Below are positions 23,309 to 34,765 of a DNA stretch of 64,000 bases, in pieces. A model generated the notes under the pieces. The model worked only from the letters and a program-made list of their open reading frames with translations, had not been told where the DNA came from and did no database searches. The stretch covers positions 237,925 through 301,924 of the forward strand of contig LVLI01000295.1 of NCBI GenBank assembly GCA_001687465.1, in the 5' to 3' direction. Source of the DNA: Halocafeteria seosinensis (lineage: Eukaryota > Sar > Bigyra > Bicosoecida). A program made the position numbers and the translations under genes. Every line of letters starts with the position of its first letter. Position 1 is the first letter of the stretch.

Positions 23309-26300
23309 TTATCGTTTCTTCGTTCCCCGATTTGATTTCACATAGTTAGCCATGTTTTGTTTCAGCTGCTTATTCTCCTGTTTACTATTTGACAGCTGTT
23401 CTGATATCTGTTCTTTCTCTTCAGTTAGTTTCTCGATCTGCTGCTGCTTCTCGGAGATACTGTTCGAATACTCTTTCTTCATTGACTCCACGTCCTCCAT
23501 GTTACTCTTCATCTCACCCAACTCTTTCTCCAGGCGCTTGTTCTTCTCCTCCAGTTCTTGCTTCTCGTCCTGTAACTTATTGGTACGGTTTTCGGCTGTA
23601 TCCAGTCGTTCTTTGAGCTGTTCTTTCTCGCTCTTTAAACCTGACTTCTCGCTCCGAATGTTTTCCAAGGTTGACGAAGTAGAGCGAAGCTTCTCCTGTA
23701 TATCCTCATAATCTCGGACGCGCTCAACCATGATGTTCTTCTGCTCTTCGCTGTCAATTTTTGCCAATCGCATAGTCTCAAGTTTATTCTTTAGCTCTTT
23801 CAGGTATTCTTCTTTCTGTCTGAGTTCTTCTGTAAGGCAAGGTAGAAAAGGATTCCAGAATGTCAGAGCCTGCATACGTTATACCAAAATGAACTTACCT
23901 GACCGCTGTTTCTGCTGAGCCTCCCCTTGTTTCTGGAGCTCTTCATACCTTGTTCGTAACTGAATCAGTTCCTCGTTCAACGAAGACTTAGCTTGGTGCA
24001 CCTCCCTTAGCTCAGCGCTCGTTGCTTCCAGGTCAGCGCGCGTATTTTCTTCCACCTCAGTCAACCTATTCCTTTCAGCTCTTAGTTCCTCCAGGTCCTT
24101 CGTGAGCGACTCGATCCGGTCTTTGGCACTGCTCAACTCATTGCTCGTCACATCCAGTTGGCCCTTCATGCTGGATTTCTCCTCGGATAGGCTTTCCAGT
24201 GAGTCCTGCTTTTCCCTCAGCTCATCTGCGACGTCGTTCCCACAGCTGAAATTGACACGGTGGAAACGCCCTCGGAATTCTAACGGTGTTTTAGTCTGTC
24301 GTACCTTCATGTTGCGATTTCATAGAATCAATTTCTTTCTGGAGCAAGTTCTTTGACTCGACTATCTGATTGTATTCTGACTCTTGAATCTCAACTTTCT
24401 TTTGAAGGGAGTCCCTCTCTTGCTTCATGGCGTCATACTCTTTATTTTTTGTTTCCAGCTCCTGTTGGATCTCGGACAAGCGAGAAGACGACATACGCAG
24501 CTGGCCGTTCAAAGAGTCTCGTTCCTCTTGAATTTTCTGTAGCTGTGCGTCCTTCTCCTTAATTTGCTCCTCCAACGATTCCTTTTCTTTCTTAAGTTTG
24601 TTGAGCTCCTTTTCGGAACTGTTTTTACTCTTCAGCTCCTTGCGGACTCTGCGAAGTTCTTTCTCAGTTTGATGACATTGATCGCTGAGGTTTTCGCATT
24701 CATAAATTTTGTTCTTCAGCTTGTCTTGGATTTCATCCATCTCGTTATACAGTTTTTCTCTTTCGTGTTCCAGGTTCTGGTATTTCTGCTCAAAATCCTT
24801 GCACTCTTCTTGCTTCGCTTGGAGATCTTCTTGCACACGGGATACTTCCTCGTATAGTTTGGCTGATCGTCCTTCATGTTCTTCTTTTTCTTTCGTAGTA
24901 CGCTCAGTTTCTAACGCCATTTCCTCAATTCGAGCTCTCTGCTGTTCACATTGAGCAGCAAGATCACCTTTCTCGTTTTGCAACTGGCTCAGTTCTTCAC
25001 GTTTTCCATCGATCTCTTTCTCTCGTTCACGAAGTTGGGAGCGCAATTCAGCAATTTGCTGCTTTTGCTTTTCAATCTCGTCCTGGAGCTGGTTTATCTC
25101 ATCCTTCTGCTTTTCCACGGACTCCGAGAGTTCCTCCTTTTCCGAACTTAGTGTGGCCAGTTCATCGCCCTTATCCTGTAGGTGTTTGAGTTGTTGTTTA
25201 AGTCGACTGATTTCTTCTTTTTGCTTAGCGTTAGTTTGCTCTAACCCGGTATACTGCTCTCTTAATTTTGCAAGTTCACTATCTTTTTGCTCAATGTCCG
25301 ATTCATGTTGTGACAACCTCGACTGAAGTCTGAAAATCTCCTTGCTCTGCTTTTCGCTTTCCAACCTCAACTCCTCTTTCTGGCTGGCGATAGCATCATA
25401 CTGTTCACTTAACTTTGCAAATTCACTATCTTTTTGCTCAATGTCCGATTCATGTTGTGACAACCTCGACTGAAGTCTGGAAATCTCCTTGTTCTGCTCT
25501 TCACTTTCCGACCTCAACTCCTCTTTCTGACTGGCGATAGCATTATACTGTTCACTTAACTTCGTAAGTTCACTCTCTTTGTGTGCAATGTCCGATTCAT
25601 GTTGTGACAATTTCGACTGAAGTCTGGAAATTTCCTTGTTCTGCTTTTCACTCTCCGACCTCAACTCCTCTTTCTGACTTGCGATAGCATCATACTGTTC
25701 ACTTAACTTTGCGATTTCACTATCTCTTTGTGCAATGTCCGATTCATGTTGTGACAATTTTGACTGAAGTCTGGAAATTTCCTTGTTCTGCTTTTCACTC
25801 TCCGACCTCAACTCCTCTTTCTGGTTTACGATCGCATCATAGTCTTCATGCAAGTTGTTTAGCTCTCTTTCTTTCTGCTCTATCTCTGCTTCCTTCTGTG
25901 AAAGCTTCGATTGAAGCCGTGACATCCCCTTCCCTTCTTTCTCAGTCTCAACTCTCAATTGCTCGATCGTATCTTCGTGCTGACTACACCGCTTTGACAT
26001 CTCGTCCAATTCTGTGTTCAGTTTCTGAATCCTCTCGTCTTTCCGCTTTATTTCGCGTTGCAGTTTATCCTTCTCTTGTTCCAGCGTCTCACACTTTTCT
26101 TCCATTTCCTCGAAGGATGTAGTCTTCGTTTCTATGTTCTGAAATAGTTCTCGTTTTTCCTGTTTTAGTTTTGACCACAAATTTTGATACTCCTCTTTCT
26201 CTGCGCAGATCCGTTCGTGCTCTAGCTGCAGCCGCTCAAGCTTCTCCGTCTGCTCGCTGGAATTCGCTGTCAATTGCTTTAGGCGCTCCTCTTTTTCAGC

Positions 26301-29300
26301 TAGCGTTGACGACAGCTGCCTTTTATCGGCTACTTCGTTTTCGAGAGTCTCGATATTTCTTTGTTTTTCAGCGCACTCAGTAGCGAGCCGCTCTCTTTCC
26401 TCTGCGAGCTGTTCCTTGACCGAAGATAACTCTTCCTTCTCCTTCTCTAAAATTTCGAGCTTCGTTCCTCGGTCCTGTGATTGCTCCTCAAGCTGGTTAA
26501 GTTCTTGCTTTTTGCGAGTAAGTTCTTGAGTAATATCATCGTTTACTCTTTCCAGGCTGTCTCTCTCCCGTTGTAGTCTATCCCGATCCTTCAGCACCTG
26601 TTCTGCCTCCTCTTCCAGTTGGTACTTACGAGTGTAGAGTTCATTGTTCTTATCCTCGAGCTTTTGAGTCACATCATCATACGCGGACTGTAATTTATTT
26701 CGCTCCTGCCTCAACTGCTCCAGTTCTTCAGCAGCTGCTTTCCTCTCTTTCTCCAGCTCCTCCGCTTTACCGGCATAAGAGCGAACGTGTTCGAGCTCTT
26801 CTTTTTTGTCATTAAGCTCACTTTGCAGTTGCTGATTCTCCGATTGGAGTCTATCCTTCTCAGCCCGATACTCCGACTGGAGCGCATCCTTCTCTGCCTG
26901 AGACTCCGACAGGAGTCTATCCATCTCGGTCTGATGCTCTTGCAGCTCCATTATTGTTTGCTTGTCTTGTTCGGCCTGGGAATTCAATTCATCTATTCGA
27001 TTTTGTGCTGCCTGAAGCTCATCATCCTTCTTCTGTAGCTGCTTCTCGAGTTTGTCAATCTGTTCTTGTTGAGTGTCGCAAGTGCTAGAAATGTAGTACT
27101 TTTCCGATGATAGCTTCTTGCGTTCTTCATGGAGGCTTTTTTGGAGCTCATCGACTTCAGCTCGCAATTCACGCCGCGTTGCTTCTTTATCCGACTGAAC
27201 CTTGTCTAATTCCTCGTCTTTCGTTCTGAGTTCATTTTCTAGCTTCTTTACATTCTCTTCTACGCGCTGGCAGCGCCTCTGCAGATAGTCACTGCTTTGT
27301 AGCGATTATGAGTCGAGACAGTTTACAGCACTAACACAAGAGAAAATGTGAACCTACCGGTCATTTGCAGTATCTTCAACCTTTCTCTCGTTCTCGCGAA
27401 GTTTCTCCTCCATTGTCGCCAGCTCCCGGCTCATGGTATCTCGCTGCTGCTCCATCGAATTCACACTAGCTCTTGTTCTCTCCAACTCTGCCTCCGTTTC
27501 CGACAGCTTCGTTTTCACTTGAGAAAGTTCAGAATGTGCCTGCTCCTTTTCTTCCATAACACTGCTGCTTTCAGACCGACGAGAATACAGTTGGTCTTTT
27601 AGCCTCTCCTGGTCATCAGAAATTTCCTTGTTTCGCTGCTGTAATTGTTCTACTTTCTTCGACAGCCGATCTTTCTCCTGCTGGAGGTCTTTAATCTTTT
27701 CATCTTTATCAGTAACCTGATCGCGCAACTGTTCAAGGTTCTCCTTTTCTTGCTTCGCACTCTGATGCTTCTTTGAAATGCTGTCCAGCTTTTTCTTATC
27801 CTCTTCTCGCTCAAACTCAAGGTCGCTCACCTGGTTCTCCAAGTCCGCGCACCGCTTTTTCAGTTCCTTCTTTTCCTTGGAGACTTGCTCCAGTTCTGAT
27901 TCCGCCTCTTCTCCCTGTTCCTTCAGGTATTCAATCTTCTTATCCTTCCTCGTTGCCTCGTTGGATAGCGTCTCTTTTTCTCCAGTCAGTTCACGGATTT
28001 CGCTTTCTTTTTGTCTAAGTGTTTCCCGCAATCTTTCTAGCACATTTTCAACCTCCCTCTTGTCTTCGCCAGAGGCCTGCAGTTTCCTCTCCAGTGTTTC
28101 ATTAGAACGTTTCAAATCATCAATCTCTCGGGACTGGTCGAATACCTTAGCCGATAGACGCTGCTTTTCATTGCTGCGGTGCAAAACAGGTTTAGGTGTG
28201 AATAAAACAACTAACACGCACAGAACATTTCATATACGTACACGGTATCATTTTGGGAAGTGTCGTATCCCCTCAACTGCTTCAGTTCATCCTCTTGGCT
28301 GCGGCACTTGTCACTGAGCACATCCTTCTCGTACCTCACGTGGTACATCTCCGCCTTCACTCCTTCCAAGATTTTAGCGACGTGACTTAATTTGTCGTTG
28401 CGTTTCGCGCCCGTCGGAGCTTCTTCTTTGTAAGAGTTACTGAGCGTCTGAACAGACATCATCAAATGGTTGACCTGCTCGTCCAGTTGTTCCTCAAACT
28501 TCTCCTTTTCATCCTCGGCGAGGCGAATCTTAGACTCAGCTTCGCTCTTTTCAGACTCCAAGTACCGTATCTTCTCCTCATAGTCATGTACTCTTGTCTC
28601 AAGTTCGGAAACTTTTTCAGACTGGCGCTTGTATTGTTCTTCCAAATCCTTCTTTGCAGCAACAAACTGCTGAACTTGCCCGTGCAAGCTCTGCGCCTTC
28701 ATCGTACCAACTGGACTGTACGCTTGATCGGATTCTGACAGCCCTTCTAGCTCCTGTTCCAGCCGATAACTCTGGCGCCACAGTCCTTCATTTTCCGACC
28801 GTATCTGTTCTAGCGCAGCGTCCTTAGAGCGCACTTCATTGTGCAACGGTTCTAGTGATGCCTCGGCGGTCTGACAGCGCTGTCTCCAGTCCTCTAGCTC
28901 CGATTGAAGCCTTGACACATGGCTATCTTGTTGACGAAGATAATCATAAACTTGATTCAGTTCATGCTCTATCTGCTTGTACTGTCTGTATGCTTCATCG
29001 CGTTCTTCTTGGAGTTTCTGCACGCCACTTTCCTTCGATTTTACCTCAGTTGTTAACCGCTGGATAGAAGTTTCGAGTTCTTGGTACTTCTTTGATAGTG
29101 ACTGGTTGGTGTTCACTGTACGCACTAGGTTGGTGCTCTTTCCCCGAAGCTGCTCCTGTAAGTTCTCGATTTCTTCTTGCTGCTGCCTAAGGGTGTCATC
29201 GCGCTCCGACACAGCTGACCTCCATTTTCTAACAGTTTCCTCGACATCTCCATACATGTTTTCTAGTTCCTCCTGCAGTTTGCGTTGCTTGTACTCTGCC

Positions 29301-31717
29301 GCTTCCTTATCCGAAGTAGCATCACTCAGAGCTTTACGCTTCTTCTTTAATTGCTTTGAAAGATCGTTCACCTCTGTCTTCAAATTGTGGATTTCTTCGT
29401 CCTTCTCTTTGATAAGGGAAGTGTACTTGTCGTCCTTTTCTTGTAGATACGTCTTGTACAAGTCGATCTTATCCTCCAAACTCTTCGAACGCTCATTCGC
29501 ATGGTCCCTATCTGACATGGTTCTCTTCAAGGATCCATTACGCTCTTCCAAATCACTTCGTAGTTTCCGCAAGGTATCATCAAGTTCGATACATCTATTG
29601 CTCAACTTGTCTCGTCTGGCTGTCACTTCTTCAAGCTCTTTCTTTTGCTGTTCAATTTCTCTGCGCTTCGAATCGTAGTCCTTCTTTAGTGTCTCATTCT
29701 CTGCTTTAATCTTGTCGAGCTCGTTCTCCAACGACTTGTTCGATTTGCGAAGCTCTGCCACCTGCGATTGGAGCTCCTCATTCTTGTCTTCCAGTCGATT
29801 GCACTGCCGTGAGAGTTCTTTCTCTGTTTGTACCCTGGAGAACGCTCCCCATTGTTGGTCATGGTTATCCGATTGTTCAGGATTGGGTGAATTCCGACCA
29901 CCACCCAATTCTCGGAGGTCCTGTTCCCGCCTTCGCAGAGTGTCGCTATATGAATCAACCTCACCCTGCAGATGTTGGCACCTTGCAGAAAGTTCCTGCT
30001 TTTCCTTCTGCAGATCTTTTACTTGCTCTGCTTTAAACTCGAGCTCCTTCTTCTGCGCTTCGGCATCGCGTAAAGCTGAGGTCCTTTCAGTGAGTGCCTC
30101 TTGCATCTTCTTCTCCTTATCTTGAAGTTCTTTTCGCAGGAATTCATTTTCACGTTGCAGATATTGAGGGATCCCGATTTGTTGGTTGGAAAGGTCTCCC
30201 CTAGAAGGACTCCAAGAGCCTTGATCAAGATTCCAGTCTCCACTTGCTGATTGAAGAGACCTTGGTAGCTGATTCGTTTCGCGGCTTTGATTTGCTAGCT
30301 CATGGCGGAGCTTCTCAACTTCAGCTTTCTGCTCGTCGCATTGGGCCGTTAGCCTTTGTTTCTCCTGCTCCAAGTCACTAATTCTTGCGTCCTGTTCCTG
30401 AGTCTTCTCGTCCTTTTCTTTGACAGTGTCTGCTAACTTGTCGTATTCGGAGGACAGTTCTTGTTTTGACGCAGATATTTCTTCTACCCGACTTTCGTAG
30501 GATGACGTTTGAGTTTCCAATTGCAACTCCAAATTTTTTATCACATCTTCTTTGCTGCTGAGGGTCTGCTCCACATCATTTTTTTCTGACCGTATCTCCT
30601 CTAGCTGCTGCTCTTTCTCTGTCAACTGTTCATGTAACTCAGACTTGTCCTGCTCAAGCTCATCAATCGTGCGGTTGAGGGTCGCAGTTGTCTTTTGCGA
30701 AGTCAGCAAATCGTGTTCTAACTGCTCATTTTCTTGCTGCAGCTCTTCTTTTTCTTCTTTCCAATGGTCCCTTGATTTTCTAAACCGCATTCTTAACGCA
30801 GCGGCTTCCGAAGTTGAATCAATGGTGGTAGCAGAGCATGAGGGACTGATCAATTCTTGGTTTACCCCCGTTTGGTCACCGATCTTGACGCGAAACTTGT
30901 ACTTTGTTTGATACTCCAAGCTATGATACGTAAAGGCTGCAGCAGGTGAAACCATGTTGTGCAGTTTAAGCACTTTGGCCAGGACGCAATTCTTACCTTC
31001 TCTTTCGATAGAAGACCCCTCTTGTACATCCTTCCATTTCCCTTTGACAATACCACCCTTTGAAATCTGGAAAGTATATAGAGCGTTGGGAATGGCTGCT
31101 GTTCTGATGGTCACCGAGGTTCCCAGCCTATCCAATACCCGTGGTGGGTGCACTTGCTTTGGCCAACCTTCGTATTTCTCGGGATTGTCAGCGTCCTGCA
31201 GTCTCTTAGAAGCAAGCAACACAACGTAAACACAGAATGAATTGCCACACTCCCTATTTTCCCGCATACATACCGCCATGGGTATAACGTGCCGCCTGCT
31301 TGGAGATGGCTGAAACTTCATGCTGGAACCACTTGACGCTGGGTTCCGGGTCGAACCAGTTCCCCCGTAATAAAAACTTGGTGTCGCGAGAGAAACACGC
31401 CCACCACCATCTACGTCCTCATCTTCGCTCTGTCTACTGCCTTCGTCTGCGTCTTCATCCAACATCCAGTCGTTCTGCTTGCCTTCTCTTGCGCCTTGGG
31501 TGGGAGTGCGCGAAAAATACCGTTTCGACGAAGAGCGGTCGCTTGGGCTTTCACTCTCTTTCTTCTTATCGGGCGATTCACTTCCTTGGAGATCCTCTAC
31601 ATTTTCAGATACAACACTGTCATTATTTGCATCAGACTGTGCATCCTCCCATGCTACTGCCTTCTGCCCTCGAGAGCGAGAGGTGCCCCCTCCTCTGTCG
31701 CTTGGGGAGCCCGACAT
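23309..31717 (-). CDS. Giant coiled-coil protein with FN3-like N-terminal domain
   Basis: Six exons on the minus strand: 31717-31274, 31195-28242, 28173-27358, 27291-24305, 24225-23899, 23829-23309; all phases agree, 2,682 residues. Residues 1-148 are acidic/Ser-rich and disordered. About residues 160-270 look like a fibronectin type III fold (HPPRVLDRLGTSVTIR ... LEYQTKYKFRVKIGD). From ~285 to the end almost every residue lies in heptads rich in Glu, Gln, Lys and Leu, interrupted by a short Gly/Asn-containing gap near residue 470-500. Four near-identical 49-residue units lie within exon 4. The C-terminus is short and basic (NRGTKKR). Such proteins are usually cytoskeletal, centrosomal or Golgi tethers; the long rod suggests a spacer or tether, but I cannot assign an orthologue. 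The first intron (78 nt) is stop-free and a multiple of three. Confidence 0.9.
25230..25940 (-). repeat. 147-bp coding tandem repeat (49-residue coiled-coil unit)
   Basis: The string AATGTCCGATTCATGTTGTG starts at 25293, 25440, 25587 and 25734 on the plus strand, exactly 147 bp apart; a diverged fifth unit follows at about 25881. Each unit encodes 49 residues such as KEISRLQSKLSQHESDI, i.e. seven heptads. Copies are nearly identical in DNA, so the expansion is recent or being homogenised. Confidence 0.93.
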
Positions 31718-33033
31718 CCTCGGCGACGTCTTTTCTAGCGAGAGCAAAGGTTTTTTCCAGGCCGTCCCTTAGCACTCGATACTCTGCAACGTTACCAGTA
31801 CTCTGGAAGGGTGATGTTTATCCACAGCCTGTACAACCACTTGTTCGCAGAACGCGCCAAAAACAGTTTCCGCGGCGCAGTTTATTCCCCTTGTACGAAC
31901 CGATGGAAATGGGGTATACATTGACCTCTCGAATATGCTATCACTGAATATCATTTGTCCACAGTCTCCTTTCAAACAAGACGAAAGATGCTCTCATGTG
32001 TTTCTTCACTGCAGCGTGCTTTCCACGTGTTGCCGCAACGGACAAGCAGTCGCACTCCCGCTCGTCGCAAGTGGCAACGGGTTCCCAAGCCGCCAGTAGT
32101 GGTATACTTGACGGGTTTTTTCCGTTATCCGGAAATGACCGTATCAAAAGTTAAAGAGAGAATTGCCGTCTTCGGATTTCTGAGGCATTGCTGGAGGAAA
32201 GTACTGCGTGGTGACGAATATGAGTAGACTCTGCCTCGACGAACGTCGCGCACAATAATCCGCGGTGTAACCATACCGTGCGTCAATTATGCCAATAAAT
32301 CACGCTTGCGCTTGCTATTTGTGTGCGTAAGGCCTGATCCCTGTTACCCTCATCAGCGGGTGGATTTAGAGCCAAATGTCATCGCTGCCTCTTCTCGCAA
32401 AATGATGATTGCCTTGTATGAATGAATTACAAGGAGCATTGTACCATAATTACCACCACGATGTTCCTCACAGAGCCAATTAACAACCACCGGAGCTTGG
32501 TTATCCTATCATACGGAAGCGTTTCGGTTGTTTCCATGCAGCTTGCTTCATCTTGTGGTCAGAATGCCGGTTCTCGAATGAAGCGAAGCGGCAGTCTGGG
32601 ATGGCTAACGAAAACAGTGAGGGTGTATCCTCACTTCGTCTTTCAAAGACGATCTACTATGTAGTGCAAAGGAAACTTTTCGTATTCGTCGTACCAGTAA
32701 GAAGTCATGCTGTTGGTAGCATCTCACCACCAACAAACCACAGATGAGAGCTCCGATTGGCTACATCCACGGATAGTTGCAGCAGTTCCAAGGTCATCCA
32801 CACCCTTCTTTTCCATTCCAGCTTGTGAACCATCATCATTTCGGCAAGACTCTGCATCGGCCATGACATCTCTCGTAGGGCCCCGAACCTCCGGTTGTGA
32901 ACTTCAGCGCTGGCTGAGCCTCCAGCCTCCAACGCACAGTGTATCCACATTTGTTACCATTGTAAACGGGATGAGTTAATCTGCACGCTGTGAAATAAAA
33001 GGAAGAAAAGTACAGGTACCTCTTTCCTTGCAA
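31718..33033. other. Intergenic region with one doubtful small gene
   Basis: About 1.3 kb between the giant coiled-coil gene (minus) and the LAMTOR4-like gene (plus), so both promoters are here. Apart from the small frame at 31988-32227, annotated separately, the open frames are short and not protein-like. Confidence 0.4.
31988..32227 (+). CDS. Possible small mitochondrial protein (doubtful)
   Basis: Seventy-nine codons from the ATG at 31988 to a TAG. The N-terminus (MLSCVSSLQRAFHVLPQRTS) is basic with no acids, like a mitochondrial presequence, and the rest is very basic (KVKERIAVFGFLRHCWRKVL). This composition would suit a small organellar ribosomal or assembly factor, but no family was recognised and the frame could be chance. 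It lies divergent to the giant coiled-coil gene, about 270 bp away. Confidence 0.3.
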   Translation: MLSCVSSLQRAFHVLPQRTSSRTPARRKWQRVPKPPVVVYLTGFFRYPEMTVSKVKERIAVFGFLRHCWRKVLRGDEYE

Positions 33034-33586
33034 ATGGAACAGAACCAAAACACCAATGCTGCAGCCGCTGGTGGGCATGCTGACCATGCGAATCAGCATA
33101 CAGGAGGAGATGTTAGGTCAGATACACCCTCGTCGGCATCCTCATCTGGTTCAGTAGAACTTGGACTCCCTGGGGCTAGTGGTATCGTGACAATATCGGC
33201 GGCAACGGGAGAAGTAAAGCAGGTAAGCATTCTAGTCCCTCAGCTTGACCTTCTCGGATCGATTATTATTGAAATGGAAGCGCAGAGCACGGGCGATTTG
33301 CATGGTCCTATTGGGGAATCTGTTGCAAGACATGTGCTAGAACTCCTGCGTGATGCATCCATAGTGTTGCAGCATACCTCCAAGGAACCGTATCAGCGGG
33401 TGACAAGTAAGCCGAATGCAGCTCTGGGGCGTATGTGGTCAAGCTCACTTAACCCCACGAATTGCAGTATGTCTTGATGGATCTTACTACGTCATTATTC
33501 AAGCTGAAGGCAAGATCATTGTCGTAAGAAAACCGTTCCACGACACCCCCTCCGGAGAAGGCCACACAAGCTCTAAAAAGGATTGA
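33034..33586 (+). CDS. Ragulator subunit LAMTOR4-like protein
   Basis: Three exons: 33034-33222, 33286-33406, 33468-33586; 142 residues. After splicing, residues ~48-130 read as a short roadblock-type fold in the order of LAMTOR4: a small strand (GIVTISAATGEVKQ), STGDLHG, a long helix (SVARHVLELLRDASIV), then KEPYQRVTICLDGSYYVIIQ and GKIIVVRKPF, matching the family pattern of Phe/Tyr-x-Arg followed by two strands ending in V-V-[KR]-[RK]. The N-terminal ~40 residues are low complexity. LAMTOR4 is part of the lysosomal scaffold that recruits Rag GTPases and mTORC1. The call depends on both introns (63 and 61 nt), each with a consensus donor and a CAG acceptor; unspliced, the frame dies early. 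Family call from pattern recognition only. Confidence 0.7.
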
Positions 33587-33908
33587 CAAGCATGGCTTGT
33601 TCATGTGTATTAAAGAGGGCATATTTTTTCTAGCGATTGGGTTAGGTTACTTGCCTAATAACCGTTTGGAACGTGCGATTAGGGTAACAAGAAGGATACT
33701 GAGTCCCCCGATTTGCATGAACGCCTGGGGACTGTCGATCGCCTGTATTCAGGAGCTCACGATATATCTGCAGAACTGTGCCAACAACTTGCTCTCTCCT
33801 ATTGACTTACCCATATCTCGTTTATCCAGGAGCGCTTCAAAACAGGAGGATTTTCACAGATTAGTACTAGCATGAATCGTTGGACAAGGAACGTAAATTC
33901 CTCCTTAC

Positions 33909-34532
33909 TCAGCTCAAACTGCGAATTGACACACATGCACACTCTCTGTATGAATATGACCGTAGCTTCATGCGTTGTTGGAGCAAACGTACGGTATCGT
34001 CCCCTTTAATCTCTACCATCCACCTTTTTAACTCTTCCAGAGTGGCAACTCGTTGGGTTATCGGTCGGTCAAGGGCAGTACATAGCATCGGGAACACGTG
34101 TGACAGACACGCTTCGTCGAACGCTTTCTCCAATTTCTTCCTGCTTCGCAACCTCTTGGCAGGGTCCTCCTCTGTCTTCGAAGTACTATCACATGCGTGT
34201 TGGTCGTAGACACCACCTATTGTGTCCAAGAACTTGGCATTCCATACGAGGCTTCTGATTCGTTCCTTCAGGTTGTCATCTCCTGGGAAGTAACTCCTAA
34301 TGTATTGGTCCGTGATTTGCTCCCGGCGAGACTTGCTTGTATCGTAGTATCCTGCCCCTGCAAGCTCTTGTTTGGCTCGATCCTCCCCCTTGTGCGTCTC
34401 CTGTTGAGCCGCATGATGGCTTCCTTCTCGATGTCCAGCTGCAAAGCAGGTACCAAGAGACGATGAGACTGCTACAAGCGCCGGCATGGTGCCTCGGCGT
34501 ATGGCGCTGCGAATTCCTATTGGCAGACGCAT
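33909..34532 (-). CDS. Hypothetical protein, probable organelle-targeted
   Basis: Single-exon frame of 207 residues from the ATG at 34532 (MRLPIGIRSAIRRGTMPALV). The first ~35 residues are basic, Ser/Ala-rich and free of acids, as in mitochondrial targeting peptides. The remainder is hydrophilic and helical, with TDQYIRSYFPGDDNLKERIR and a Lys/Arg-rich segment RLRSRKKLEKAFDEA; no membrane span or known catalytic motif was found. Its start lies 234 bp from the divergent PPP1R42-like gene, with which it may share a promoter. It ends 322 bp from the convergent LAMTOR4-like gene. Existence is supported by length and composition only. Confidence 0.6.
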   Translation of the reverse strand: MRLPIGIRSAIRRGTMPALVAVSSSLGTCFAAGHREGSHHAAQQETHKGEDRAKQELAGAGYYDTSKSRREQITDQYIRSYFPGDDNLKERIRSLVWNAKFLDTIGGVYDQHACDSTSKTEEDPAKRLRSRKKLEKAFDEACLSHVFPMLCTALDRPITQRVATLEELKRWMVEIKGDDTVRLLQQRMKLRSYSYRECACVSIRSLS

Positions 34533-34765
34533 TTTAACCACAATAGCTGAACTTTCACTCCCTCGTGCCAGTAACTACTATTCCATCTCAGTAGACACCT
34601 TGTAATAACGCTTGGAGGCATCGAACTTCACGACTTCAACGAGCTCGCAGCACTTCACAGAGGCCACTAAGTCTGGGGTATTACATGAGGCCTTTTCTCG
34701 GCAGAACAGGAATGACAAGTTTTTGTTGAATAATACAGTCAGCGAGACCTTTTTTTCACGTGACG

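Noticed and set aside
28977-29678. Long plus-strand open frames over the giant coiled-coil gene, rich in Ser, Phe and Cys.
   Set aside because: They are the complement of Glu/Lys-rich coiled-coil codons, which rarely give stops on the other strand.
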